DNA from: Paenibacillus sp. JCM 18996
GTDB taxonomy: Bacteria > Bacillota > Bacilli > Paenibacillales > NBRC-103111
Direction of reading: 5' to 3'
NCBI GenBank assembly: GCA_001313085.1
Contig: BBFE01000029.1
Span: 1 to 52,348, forward strand
Length of the DNA stretch: 52,348 bases
The notes beneath the pieces were generated by a model that saw only the letters and a program-made list of their open reading frames with translations, ran no database searches and was not told the origin of the DNA. The first letter of the stretch is position 1; the number at the start of each line of letters is the position of its first letter. A program made the position numbers and the translations under genes. Below are positions 11,355 through 20,466 of this stretch, piece by piece.

Positions 11355-11503
11355 CTAATCGGCAGGAAAATTGGGACCATCCAGTTTTTTTTGTCAATAT
11401 TACCGTCACCGTTGGTGTCCTCGCCTCTGTGGCGGTTTATATTTTCCTTTTCCTGCTGCTGCTGCATCTTGGAGTCTTTTTTTGTCGATTTGCCATTCCG
11501 CAT
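11355..11503 (-). CDS. Small acidic DTNGDG-loop protein, frameshifted
   Basis: A predicted protein of roughly 47 residues starting MRNGKSTK at 11503, directly after GGAGGGAGGA on the minus strand. It contains a Gln run (KMQQQQEKENINRHRGE) and an EF-hand/dockerin-like calcium loop EDTNGDGNIDKK. Two over-long runs (A7 at 11477-11483 and A8 at 11385-11392, minus-strand sense) disturb it. Reading the second as six ends the protein LDGPNFPAD at 11355, just before a good terminator. I do not know its function; Ca2+ binding is only suggested by the DxNxDG loop. Confidence 0.6.
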
Positions 11504-11634
11504 TCCTCCCTCCGTCATCAATCTACAATTATAATGTTTGAAAAAAAAGGTCCGCTTTTTTTTATACCATATAAAAGACCTGCCTGGCTTTCATGTTTTC
11601 CTTAAGAACAAAAAAAGGGTAAATAAAGCCCCGA

Positions 11635-11955
11635 CTATTGTGGAAAATAAGATGCTCTCTTCAGGAAGATACTTTCCACCTTTTCCACGATCGGGCCGTC
11701 TTGTTCCGACTCGCTCTTCACTTTCTGCCACTCCGGGTCGCTGCGGAAAGCTTCAAACCCGCGGTCGCGCGCTTCCATGTCAGCGAATTCCATGATATAG
11801 TAAAGCCGGTTGTGATCAGGGTCGATATCTTCCCAAAACTCGGTTACACGCATCCCGTGCTTGGCGAAAATACCCAAAGTGAAATTCGCAAAGCGGTCGT
11901 TGATCGCTTGCATTCTGCCTGGGTGCATGTGGTAAATACGGAGCTCGTAAAGCAT
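11635..11955 (-). CDS. NIPSNAP-family protein
   Basis: A 106-residue dimeric alpha/beta-barrel (ferredoxin-like) protein of the NIPSNAP family. Seen: MLYELRIYHMHPGRMQAINDR, GMRVTEFWEDIDPDHNRLYYIMEFADMEARDRGFEAF and DPEWQKV, all usual for the family. ATG 11955 has GAGAGGG 9 nt upstream. It is one of the few genes here uninterrupted across its full length, and it has no A/T run above four. Biochemical roles in the family are diverse and mostly unproven, so no reaction is assigned. It stands alone between short intergenic stretches. Confidence 0.85.
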   Translation of the reverse strand: MLYELRIYHMHPGRMQAINDRFANFTLGIFAKHGMRVTEFWEDIDPDHNRLYYIMEFADMEARDRGFEAFRSDPEWQKVKSESEQDGPIVEKVESIFLKRASYFPQ

Positions 11956-12207
11956 GAAACATTACCCTCTCGATCATTTGGTTGGGCTAGCTATAACCAT
12001 TATAATCGAACATCCTTTTGGCGGGAATGAAAACACCGGAGGAAATGCAAAAAAATGGGCACCCGATCCTGGAGTTTTATCCATCTTCCTAAGAAAAAAC
12101 AAGCCCGCCGCAAGATACGATCTCAAAACACGAGAAAAGGGAGGTTTAACCGCGGCGAAAGATGGTAATTATTCATAAAAAAGCAGCAAGGAAGGGAGAG
12201 GGCCGAT

Positions 12208-12904
12208 ATAGGATTCATTTTTTATCCTGATCTATTTTGCCGTGATTTTCCTCGTTGTGGAAATTGCTATCGCGTTATTGATCACCACCGGCCTGGAGCC
12301 CCAGATTGCCAGGTTTCAAGTGGTTTCGATGATGACGTCCACAGGATTTACGACCAAAGAATCAGAGCTGATTCTAAGGCATCCCATACGCCGGAAAATT
12401 GCGGTGTTCCTCATTTTATTCGGGGCTTTCTCTCTGGCTGTAGTGATTTCGTCCATAAGCAATATTTTGGCGCAGAGCTTTCGAATCCCTCAGATGATAG
12501 GCATTTCTTTGTTTTTTTCGGACTTGTATTGCTTGTAGTCAAAAAATAAAACCATCAGCGGAATGCTCTCAAAATCATTTCAGCAGGAGATGATAGATGA
12601 TTTTGAACTCCATGAGCTGCCAATACAAGAAATTCTTTACATCAAGGAGACGGATCTGCTAACTGAAGTGCATATTTATAACGACTCCGAATCGGCAGAT
12701 AAAGACATCGCTGACGTTTTTTTTGTTCCGGAGGAAGATATGATGCTGCTTTTTATCCAAAGAGGCGATGAAAAAAATTCGACGTGACCGCGAAAAAAAT
12801 TGACCATACAAGCGGGAGATATTCTATTTATCTATGGAAACAAGACGACTATAGAAAAGACGTTTAAGTACGAGCTGAACAAAATGAAAAAACATCATTC
12901 ATGA
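12208..12904 (+). CDS. Membrane protein with TrkA-C (RCK_C) domain, frameshifted
   Basis: The N-terminal part has three hydrophobic segments: GFIFILIYFAVIFLVVEIAIALL, FLILFGAFSLAVVISSI, and one after RIPQMIGISL. It also has the conserved-looking QVVSMMTSTGFTTKESELI. The C-terminal part is a TrkA-C ligand-binding domain (ELPIQEILYIKETDLLTEVHI, LTIQAGDILFIYGNK). Such proteins probably gate or regulate ion transport in response to a nucleotide; the actual partner is unknown. Over-long runs: T6 at 12219-12224, T7 near 12512, A6 12541-12546, T8 near 12717-12724, A7 near 12771 and A7 near 12793. The corrected protein is about 230 residues, ending TGA 12904. At the family's usual initiator position I see ATA (12208) after GGGAGAGGG, so the start is uncertain. 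Confidence 0.65.
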
Positions 12905-12940
12905 TGAGGGGAATATCTCGGCGTTGTAGTAAAACGAAGG

Positions 12941-12970
12941 CAGTCCGAACATGTTTTCACATTCGGACTG
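12941..12970. terminator. Terminator-like hairpin
   Basis: GCAGTCCGAA and TTCGGACTGC form a 10-bp stem around a 10-nt loop, about 37 nt after the stop of the TrkA-C protein. There is only a weak T-rich tail (minus-strand side). It could end the TrkA-C transcript and/or the minus-strand gene at 13177-13452. Confidence 0.55.
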
Positions 12971-13176
12971 CCGCTTGGCTTGTACGGTTAGAAATGGTAT
13001 AGTCAAGATCCTTGCTTTCATAAATGCTGCCCGACGGGAAGGAAATAGGCAGCGAAGCCGCAAAAGAGCTAGTCTCCGTCATTGAAAATCTTGTCGTACG
13101 AAAATCAACTGCGGTGCATTCAAGGGGATAACATCGATATACGCGCCGAACCAGGTCTGCCCACCCGCCGTGCAAC

Positions 13177-13452
13177 TCAAAGAGTGTCGAACATCCGCTC
13201 GTTCGATTCCGTTCCCGGCTCCGCATATTGGATGGACATGTTGGCGGAATGCTCTCTCCAGCGGCGGTTGGCCTCATACAGCTCGATTTCGAGACGCTCC
13301 GCCTGTTCATGGGAAAGAGCAAAGGCAATTTCATTATTATTTTCATCATATGCCGTAATAAGGACATAGCTGTCTTGGGTTTCACGGGGAGTGACGTTGC
13401 TGATTTTCAAGTCCATATTTGACAGGCCGTATCTGACTTTCATTTCGATCAT
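13177..13452 (-). CDS. Hypothetical protein, 91 residues
   Basis: A single uninterrupted frame from ATG 13452, with GGAGG seven nt upstream on the minus strand, to TGA 13177. The sequence is highly charged (MIEMKVRYGLSNMDLKIS, EIAFALSHEQAERLEIELYE). It has no signal peptide, no membrane segment and no Cys; the middle may form a beta-sheet plus one amphipathic helix. I do not recognise the family. The strong ribosome site and a codon-like composition support a real gene. It lies 50 nt downstream of the repeat-protein hairpin in the same direction. Confidence 0.65.
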   Translation of the reverse strand: MIEMKVRYGLSNMDLKISNVTPRETQDSYVLITAYDENNNEIAFALSHEQAERLEIELYEANRRWREHSANMSIQYAEPGTESNERMFDTL

Positions 13453-13554
13453 GGAAATACCTCCATAGCTGTTCTATACGTTAAGGTTCGCTATTGTGCG
13501 GTCAAATATGCAACAGGCAGTAACAGGCGAGTGGTGATGCGGGAGAACGTGAAG

Positions 13555-13578
13555 AAGCGGACCGCTTCGGGTCCGCTT
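13555..13578 (-). terminator. Hairpin after the tandem-repeat gene
   Basis: A 9-bp perfect stem (AAGCGGACC/GGTCCGCTT) with a 6-nt loop lies about 50 nt past the corrected stop at 13629. The tail on the minus strand is only pyrimidine-rich, so it may be a weak terminator. Confidence 0.55.
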
Positions 13579-13628
13579 GGACTTTTGTTCGAATGGTGAA
13601 CTTGATCTTTCTGAAGCCAAGCCTGAAA

Positions 13629-14698
13629 TTAAAAAAAGTTCGGCCGGAGAATCCGCCGAAGGAGCTCTGTACGCCTTGTCTGTTGTCCGGATTCACGCCT
13701 GCTGTAAAACCAGTGCGTCCCAGGTAAGCACTGCCGCCCATTTGAGCCGGACGGGAGGAATCTCCGCGCAGGTCCTGGTCATGTCCCGGCTGGTCTCCCT
13801 GATAGTTAGCCGCATGGTACTGCTGCGCGTACGGGTTGAATTGGCCGTAGCCGGCTTGGGACATGCCTGTATTGCCCATGCTGCTGCCCATTACGCTTTG
13901 GCCCATGCCGAAGGAGCTTCTGCCCATACCAGCACTACCCATGGAGCTGCCCATTGTGCTTTGTCCACCGAAAGAGCCTTGGCTCATACCATAGGAGCTT
14001 TGCACTCCTTGTCTGTTGTCCGGATTCACGCCTGCTGTAAAATCGGTACGTCCCAGGTAAGCACTGCCGCCCATTTGAGCCGGACGGGAGGAATCTCCGC
14101 GCAGGTCCTGGTCATGTCCCGGCTGGTCTCCCTGATAGTTAGCCGCATGGTACTGCTGCGCGTACGGGTTGAATTGGCCGTAGCCGGCTTGGGACATGAC
14201 TGCATTGCCCATGCTGCTGCCCATTACGCTTTGGCCCATGCCGAAGGAGCTTCTGCCCATACCGGCATTACCCATAGTGCTGCCATAAGTGTTTTGACCC
14301 AGGCCGCTTCCGTAAATGCTTTGTCCGATGCCTCCGCCAAAAGAGCTTTGACCCATCCCGTAGGAGCTTTGTACGCCTTGTCTGTTGTCCGGATTCACGC
14401 CAGCCGTAAAGCCGGTACGGCCAAGGTACGCGCTGCCTCCCATTTGAGCCGGACGGGTGGAATCTCCGCGCAGGTCCTGATCATGTCCCGGCTGGTCTCC
14501 TTGATAGTTAGCCGCATGGTATTGCTGGACGTACGGATTGTATTGACCGTAGCCGGCCTGGGACATACCTGCATTGCCCATGCTGCTGCCGATTAGACTT
14601 TGTCCGCCGAAGGAGCTTTGGGACATGCCGCTGCCGATCGAACCGATCCCGGTGGAACGATTTCCAGTTGAAGTTGGGAAAGATTGTTGGAAGTTCAT
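13629..14698 (-). CDS. Gly/Ser/Gln-rich tandem-repeat protein, frameshifted near its end
   Basis: A low-complexity protein of about 355 residues. It starts MNFQQSFPTSTGNRST at 14698 after a perfect GGAGG. Three copies of a 67-residue block (beginning SQAGYGQ, with NPYAQQYHAANYQGDQPGHD, QDLRGDSSRPAQMGG, SAYLGRTGFTAGVNPDNRQ) are joined by Gly/Ser/Met/Gln linkers such as FGMGQSVMGSSMGNAGMG. There is no signal peptide, Cys or Trp. As written, the frame runs on to 13502. Reading A7 at 13632-13638 (plus strand) as five gives an end SGRTF at 13629, before a hairpin, which is more believable. Function unknown; composition resembles spore-coat or structural/adhesive repeat proteins, but that is inference. 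Confidence 0.7.
13669..14580. repeat. Three near-identical DNA repeats inside the repeat protein
   Basis: The motif CCTTGTCTGTTGTCCGGATT recurs at 13674, 14007 and 14376, spacings of 333 and 369 nt (111 and 123 codons). Each conserved unit is about 200 nt and nearly identical at the DNA level. The linkers vary in length by whole codons, which suggests recent duplication or gene conversion. Confidence 0.85.
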
Positions 14699-15179
14699 CG
14701 TATTCCTCCATAATAGGTGTACTTCCGGGACATATCCTTTTTTTTCAGTCCGAAGGAAGCCTTTTATATTTTCAGTTACCGCTCATTTTTTTTATGAATG
14801 GTTTTTTTATTGGAAATTTATAGATAGAAGAATAACAAAAAACTCCTGTCGGAGGCTGTTTTAACCATAAAGAAAGTTTAAGTTCGTCTATGGCTTAACT
14901 CTCCCAAAATGAAAGCGCCAGGTATTTCGGCCGAAGATTTCCTGGAAATTTCCAAGCGTCTGAAAGTGGCGGCAAATATCCGTTAAATACCTATGCCTTT
15001 TCGGAGCCGGCGGGGTTTTATTGTTTTATGCAGCACCTGAGCAGTTTTTTTCACATATTTTACATTATATCTATTAATAAACATCCGCTTAACATTATTT
15101 TAATAGTGCGATAACAAATTGAAACTACACTTATGAAGTAGACAAGCAATTAAATAGAAAAAAAGCGGAGGTTGTTTCG
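14699..15179. other. Intergenic region with possible Pho-type promoter
   Basis: No gene is supported in this 480-nt divergent stretch between the repeat protein (minus) and alkaline phosphatase (plus). Near the phosphatase, TTTACA (15059), TTAATA (15074) and TTAACA (15089) resemble PhoP-box half sites (TTAACA-like direct repeats), but their 15-nt spacing is not the usual 11. Phosphate control is therefore only suggested. No clear -35/-10 pair was found. Confidence 0.3.
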
Positions 15180-16909
15180 TTGAAGAAAGTAACAAAGACT
15201 ATAGTGGCTTCCAGTTTGGCCCTCGGTTTAGTTTCGGCTCCTTTCATTGCCCAGTACAAGGATGTAGCCAAAGCAGCCGAGGTTAAAGCTCCCTCGAAGA
15301 ATTTGATTGTTATCATCGGAGACGGTATGGGGCCTGCACAAGTAACGGCTGCGCGCTATTATTCCAAAAAAAAGTTTTTTGGGCAAGGACCGTCTGGAAG
15401 GGTTTGATAATGGAACTTACGTAGGGAAATCCACTACATACTCGCAACAGAGCCCTTACAGCACCGAATCGGGTGCGGTGACGGATTCCGCAGCGGCGGG
15501 TACGGCTTTTGCGACAGGCAATAAAACGTACAACAATGCAATCAGTGTTTCCAATAACGAAGTTGCCAAGCCTTTCGCTTCCGTCATTGAAGCTTCCATC
15601 AAAGCGGGCAAAGCAACAGGACTTGTGACAACCGACAACATTAACGGAGCTACACCTTCCGTGTACGCGACTCACGTCCGTCTGCGCAGCAACCAGAATG
15701 CCATCGCCTCGCAGTATCTGGACAGCGGAGTGAATGTGTTGTTCGGCGGCGGCAAGACAAATTTTGTAACGAAGGAAGAAAAAAAGGAAAGCGCACGGAT
15801 AAATCCATCATTGCCGATTTTGAAGCTAAGGGTTATAAGACGGCATATGATAAAAGCGGTTTGAATGCCATCCCGAACGACACCGACAAAGCGCTTGGAA
15901 TTTTCGCGATGAACGAAATTCCTTACGTGCTGGATCGCAATGACAAGACGCCTTCCTTGCCGGAAATGTCGCAAAAAAGCGATCGAAATCCTGTCCAAAA
16001 AACAAAAAATGGCTTCACCATGATGATTGAGCAGGGCGTATCGACCACGCCGGACATGCCAACGACCTTCCTGCCAATATTCAAGAGACTTTGGAAATGG
16101 ATGCGACGATTAAAGCGGTGATGGAGTTCGCCAAAAAAAGACGGCAATACCTCCGTTGTTGTCACAGCCGACCACGAAGCAGGCGGAATGACGCTTGGGA
16201 TCAACAATGTTTACGAATTGAATGTGGATCTGTGGAACAAAGAAAAGCACTCTTACGAATACATTGATAAAATGCTCCAGGAGGCCAAAACGGCCGACGA
16301 GATCAGAAAAAAATTGTTGCTGACAATACAGGCTTCAATGACCTGTCCGACGACGAAGTCAACCTGATCCTGAACGGTGACGGATCTTCCTATAAGCGTG
16401 CCGGCGGTTACGATGCGGTTATGTCCAAGAGACTTTCCGTAGGTTGGACCGGACATGGCCACACTGGGGTAGACGTAGGAGTTTGGGCATACGGCCCTAT
16501 TGCCGACCTGGTTAAAGGAGATATCGACAACACGGATATCGCCAAATCCGGAGCAAAAGTGATCGGTGTGGATCTGAATGCCGCTACACAAGAGCTGCAG
16601 GCCAAATATTTATACCCTATGTTTAAAGTTTCGCGTGAGGGAGCAGTCCTCTTCCCGGTTAGAGCATTGGCAACGGAATTGGGAGCAACTGTAGCATGGG
16701 ACGATGCCGCACGTAGCGCCGTTCTAACACAAGGCAGCAACAAATTTGAGTATAACGTAGATTCCAAGAAGCTGATGCTCAACGGAGCTGACAGCAGCAT
16801 TAATGCTCAAGTGGATAACGGTTCGCTCTATATGAGCCTGGACGCGTTCAACCAATTGACCGGCAAGAATATGACTTGGGATAAACTTTCGGAGAGAATT
16901 GTAAAGTAA
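15180..16909 (+). CDS. Secreted alkaline phosphatase with C-terminal stalk domain, frameshifted
   Basis: Zinc/magnesium alkaline phosphatase releasing phosphate from monoesters outside the cell. TTG 15180 follows GGAGG; the signal peptide KKVTKTIVASSLALGLVSAP ends near an Ala-rich site. Catalytic features: VIIGDGMGPAQ (metal Asp), ESGAVTDSAAAGTAFATG (nucleophile Ser), the corrected IEQGRIDHAGHAND, TADHEAGG and GWTGHGHTGVDV. After residue about 470, a copper-amine-oxidase-N-like stalk domain follows (LFPVRALATELGATVAWDDA, LYMSLDAFNQLTGKNMTWD). This is a cell-wall-associated module common in Paenibacillus-type exoproteins. Frame changes occur near 15368, 15780, 15973, 16035 (G-run one short), 16133 and 16310. 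The corrected length is about 575 residues. Confidence 0.88.
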
Positions 16910-16936
16910 TTTAACCTGGTTTGAAAATTCTTTGGG

Positions 16937-16971
16937 ATCGGCAGGGAAGCATGCTTCCCTGCCGATTTTTT
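16937..16971 (+). terminator. Rho-independent terminator
   Basis: A perfect inverted repeat ATCGGCAGGGAAGC/GCTTCCCTGCCGAT (palindromic centre) followed by TTTTTT, 28 nt after the phosphatase stop. It separates the phosphatase transcript from the ABC operon that begins at 16990. Confidence 0.92.
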
Positions 16972-16989
16972 CCTAATGGAGGTTTAGTG

Positions 16990-17717
16990 ATGATTGAGAT
17001 TTCGAATATGAAGAAAAGCTTTTATTTGCACGGTACGGAAGTTCCCATCCTGGATATTAAAGAATGGAACGTTAACAAAGGACAAAGAATCGCAATCATC
17101 GGACCGAGCGGATGCGGGAAAAGCACGCTCCTACACCTTCTGGGAGGCGTGATAGCCGTGGACCGCGGAGAACTGGCCGTTGCTTCGAAACCTCTGCATT
17201 CGTACACCGAATCCCAGCGCGACGCATTCAGGGCGGCAAATGTTGGGTACATTTTTTTCAGGATTTTCACCTGATTTCCTCGCTGACGGCAAAACAAAAT
17301 GTGGAGTTAGTGTTACCGCGAAAATTAGGCGCCAAAGAAAAAAACGGGACCTGATACATCAGTGGTTTGAAAAAAAGTTGGGCTGCAGGACCGTATGAAC
17401 CATCTGCCTTCCCAGCTTTCCCGCGGCCAGCAACAAAGGGTAGCCATTATACGCGCTTTGATCAATAATCCGCCGATTATTTTGGCTGATGAGCCGACAG
17501 GCAGCCTGGACTGGGAAACAGCCGGCGAAATTATGAATTTGCTGCTCGAATTATGCGAAACCGAAGGGTCAACGCTAATAACCGTTACGCATGACCTGCA
17601 TTTGGCCAAGCTTTTTTTCCGGCACAGGTTCACATGACCGACATTAATGTGCTGGGCCTCAGCGACAGGGATAAGCAACACTCCAATCAAGAAAGTAAAG
17701 GGGAGAAGGTAGGATGA
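16990..17717 (+). CDS. ABC transporter ATPase (LolD/MacB type), frameshifted
   Basis: Cytoplasmic ATP-hydrolysing subunit of the permease that follows. ATG 16990 has GGAGG upstream. Walker A is [16 protein letters not shown], the signature [15 protein letters not shown], Walker [13 protein letters not shown], and the switch His is in VTHD. These are the features of the MacB/LolD lipoprotein-release and macrolide-type class. Over-long runs: T7 near 17252-17258 (corrected [20 protein letters not shown]), A6 near 17338-17343, A6 near 17369-17374 and T7 near 17611-17617. The corrected frame ends TGA 17717, overlapping the permease start by 4 nt. About 240 residues. Confidence 0.87.
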
Positions 17718-19009
17718 GTTTGCTTCATCTTTTATGGAGAAATATGATTTACCGCAAAATGCTTTCCCTTCTTACCGTGTTTTCCGTGGCTGTGACAGTG
17801 GCGTTAATTATTTTTCTCGAGCTGTGCAGCGCGGGTGTCGAGCATGGAGCCGAAAAAAAGGATACGGACCTTTCGAACTTGTCATCGGCGCAAAAGGCAG
17901 CAAAACGCAGCTGTCTTTGAACACTTTCTATCATGTGGGCACGCCGACGGGCAATATTCCTTATGAGATCGCCGAACAACTGAAGAAGGAAGATCAGGTT
18001 GACGCTGCTTATGCAATGACTACTGGGGATAATTACAACGGATATCCGATCGTGGGGATTGACCCAGGTTATTTTAACACAAGATACGGCGACCGCAAAC
18101 TGGCCTCAGGCAAGCTGTACGGACAGCTGGGGGAAGCGGTGGTAGGCTCTTATGTCGCCAAAACGATGGGACTTAAGGTCGGGGATACGTTTAAAGGCGG
18201 ACATGGCTTGGTAAAAGAGAGTGGACATGCGGGGGAAGAACATCACGCTGACGGCCATGATTCGGCTGGGCATGACGCGGCAGGCAATAATGCAGCGGGC
18301 CAGGATGCAGCTGGCCACGATGCGGCTGGGCATGACGAAGACGAGCATGACCATTTTGTTTACACTATTGTCGGCATTCTTCCTAATTTAAATACTTCCG
18401 ACGACCGCGCCGTATTTACGACATTGGACTACGCTTGGGCTGTGCACAACACGCAGCAAGGTGAACACAAAGACGTGACCGCCTGATGGTCAAACCGAAA
18501 TCGCTGCTTGGAGCCCAGACCATTAAATTGAAATACGACAAAATCGATAACGTGCAGGCGGTCTATACGAGCAAGGCGGTTGCCGATGTGGTCAATATGG
18601 TCGATAAAGGAACCCAGGTGATTAGTGTCGTAACCGTTATTTGTATCCTGCTCGCGGCAATTTCCATTCTGCTGTCACTGATAGCAGCGGTGAATGAAAG
18701 GAAAAAAAGGATGTCGGACTGCTGCGTTTGATAGGAAAGTCGAGAAGATTCGTTTGGCTCGTTTTAATCGGGGAGGGCTTGCTTTTGACCGCGACAGGAC
18801 TTATTTTAGGTATGGTGATCGGTCATATTGGGAGCTTCTTGAGCACCGATGCTCTGTTTGACTTTTCCGGTATTCAAATCGACGCATGGACGTTCGCATC
18901 AGGCGAATGGTTGCTGATCACCGGCACATTGATTATTGGCGCCCTGGCATCTTTGGGTCCGGCTTTGAAAGTGTATCGGGTCGATCCTCTCCAACTGTTC
19001 AGATCTTGA
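17714..19009 (+). CDS. ABC permease (MacB/FtsX-like) with histidine-rich loop, frameshifted
   Basis: Four-helix permease of the MacB/LolC class: an N-terminal membrane segment ([19 protein letters not shown]), a large extracytoplasmic domain, and three C-terminal helices ending [17 protein letters not shown]. Inside the outer domain (about nt 18210-18354) is a loop with nine His in 44 residues and repeated AGHD units ([14 protein letters not shown]), a likely Zn2+ or other metal-binding element. Frame changes lie near 17856 (A6, corrected [20 protein letters not shown]), near 18484 and at A6 near 18702-18707 (corrected [15 protein letters not shown]). It overlaps the ATPase gene and is followed 10 nt later by the lipoprotein gene. 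Metal handling is inferred. Confidence 0.8.
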
Positions 19010-19019
19010 GGTGATTGTA

Positions 19020-19905
19020 TTGAAAAGAAATCATATGATATTTGCTTTGGCTTTCTTGATTGTGATGGCCGGGTGCGGAAAGAAAAGTGAAGTTGCCGAC
19101 AAAGGCCCGCAGTCATTTTCGATGGCCCAGAGCAATCAAGCTTCAGGCACGGATAATCAGCCCAAAGCCACACAGAGTGATGCCGGCAACAGTGCTGCAA
19201 ACAGTGCTTCAAGCTCTGCGAGCCCAAGCGAGACTAATAAAGCTGACGTCCACAAGCCGGCACCCGCTGCTCAGGCGGTTCCCGAAGCATCTCCCTCTGC
19301 TGCGCAACCCGCGCCTGTCCAGACATCTGCGGCGGCAGCGGAGAAAACACCTGCTGTAAAGGGGACAAGTCCCGCAGCGCCTTCAAATGCACCGGCTGCT
19401 CCACAGAATAAAACTGCCCCCGCAAGTAAAGAGGCGGAGCCGGTTAACCCGGCCCCGGCGGCGAAGGAAGCACCCGTTTCGGAGGTGAAGCCGGAAAAGA
19501 AAAATGCGGCCGCTGCAACAAACTCTGGCGCAACAAACTCTAATGAGATTAAGTGGTCTGAATTTTTTTCGATAACGACAAGCAGACGACTCCGTCAAAC
19601 AAATTCTGGGATTTAAATGGGAAAACGGTGCAGATCAAAGGTTCATGGGCGAGGTGCTTTCCTTTGAAAAGCACTGGTTTCTGATCATTCCCCAGCCGGG
19701 TGCAGAATGCCCGTTCGACAATGGCGATGAATCTTATTGGAACAAGATCATGATCGCCTTCGTCCCCGACGATACGAAGCTGAGGTTTACTTCTGGCCCG
19801 CTTAAAATCACCGGAAGATTGGATGTCGGCATTAAGTTGGACCAATCCGGATATAAAACGATGTTCCGGCTGTATGACGCCCATTTTGAGAAAATAAAAG
19901 AGTAA
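19020..19905 (+). CDS. Lipoprotein with Pro/Ala-rich stalk and OB-like C-terminal domain, frameshifted
   Basis: TTG 19020 follows GAGGTGAT. The signal peptide ends in the lipobox VMAGC. A Pro/Ala/Ser/Lys spacer of about 130 residues (PAPAAQAVPEASPSAAQPAP) presumably spans the wall. The C-terminal domain, read after correction, has DLNGKTVQIKGFMGEVLSFE, HWFLIIPQPGAECPFDNGDE and RLDVGIKLDQSGYKTMFRLYD. This resembles DUF3299-type lipoproteins found next to MacB-like ABC genes in zinc-starvation clusters of Pseudomonas. Changes: T7 19563-19569 (needs five) and a lost T near 19643. It probably works with the ATPase and permease upstream. The DUF3299 link is from memory of the motif, not a search. 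Confidence 0.65.
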
Positions 19906-19961
19906 GGCCTGTACTCTTCGCGCAAACAACGGCGAAAGGGTATGGAATGTGCTTGTACAAG

Positions 19962-20005
19962 AGCCGTCCTATTAGTGGTTTTATCCACTTGGGACGGCTT
20001 TTTTT
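19962..20005 (+). terminator. Rho-independent terminator of the ABC-lipoprotein operon
   Basis: AGCCGTCC (19962) pairs with GGACGGCT (19992-19999), with a further inner stem around the loop. TTTTTTT follows, 57 nt after the lipoprotein stop. Confidence 0.92.
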
Positions 20006-20170
20006 GTGCGCTTGTCAGCGAAATCGACTAAGGAGTAAAAGTCTCCTGTACATCGCTAGGCAGTTCAATTGGCTTGGCCAACTTCGCCCCGAAGACTGGT
20101 CTATTTGAAGTATCAGCGGATTCACACGACTTTATTATATAACAATAAAATTTTTTTAAAAAAAACAGTA

Positions 20171-20199
20171 TTGCACAGTGTTAGATTGTGATATATAAT
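20171..20199 (+). promoter_or_regulatory. SigA-type promoter of the glyoxylate-shunt region
   Basis: TTGCAC (20171-20176), exactly 17 nt, then TATAAT (20194-20199). It lies 57 nt before the small Cys-rich gene and would drive that gene and probably aceA-malate synthase. A CACA/TGTG inverted repeat overlaps the spacer; its regulator is unknown. Confidence 0.75.
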
Positions 20200-20255
20200 A
20201 AAAAACATAAATAAACAACTGTTATAGTACATAAAACAAGAGAGGGGGTGTTCGT

Positions 20256-20411
20256 ATGGACTGCCCGAACTGCGAAGGAAACGGAGAACTGGAACGTCCC
20301 GCTTTTGTTGCCGAGAAGGAAGACCGCGAAGGCACGCATAAGGAAGCGCCCGGCAGGATGGTTAACGTTGTATGCCCCAGATGCAATGGAAGCGGATATC
20401 TGGAAGTGTGA
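20256..20411 (+). CDS. 51-residue double zinc-ribbon (DnaJ-type CxxCxGxG) protein
   Basis: A very short gene: MDCPNCEGNGELERP at the N-terminus and VVCPRCNGSGYLEV at the C-terminus, so two CxxCxGxG units as in the DnaJ zinc domain, joined by a charged spacer. ATG 20256 has AGAGGGGGTG 5 nt upstream and the gene follows a clear promoter. The frame is uninterrupted. The four Cys probably bind one Zn2+. It is likely cotranscribed with isocitrate lyase 55 nt downstream. Function unknown; possibilities include an RNA- or protein-binding adaptor. Confidence 0.75.
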   Translation: MDCPNCEGNGELERPAFVAEKEDREGTHKEAPGRMVNVVCPRCNGSGYLEV

Positions 20412-20466
20412 TCCAAGTGTTCAACGATTTAACAAATAAAATCTTTTTTTACAAGGAGAGGTTACG

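Noticed and set aside
12957..13385. A 142-codon minus-strand frame
   Set aside because: It overlaps the better-supported 91-residue gene in another frame and its stop falls in the loop of a hairpin.
13669..14580. Regular repeats that might be a CRISPR array
   Set aside because: Units are about 200 nt, spaced 333 and 369 nt, and code for protein blocks; no short palindromic repeats or cas genes.
13577..14596. A 339-codon plus-strand open frame, rich in Ala/His/Val
   Set aside because: It is the mirror of the tandem-repeat gene on the minus strand, with no ribosome site; the minus frame has GGAGG and sensible composition.
15059..15106. A definite PhoP box before alkaline phosphatase
   Set aside because: TTAACA-like half sites exist but are spaced 15 nt rather than 11, so it is reported only as a weak suggestion.
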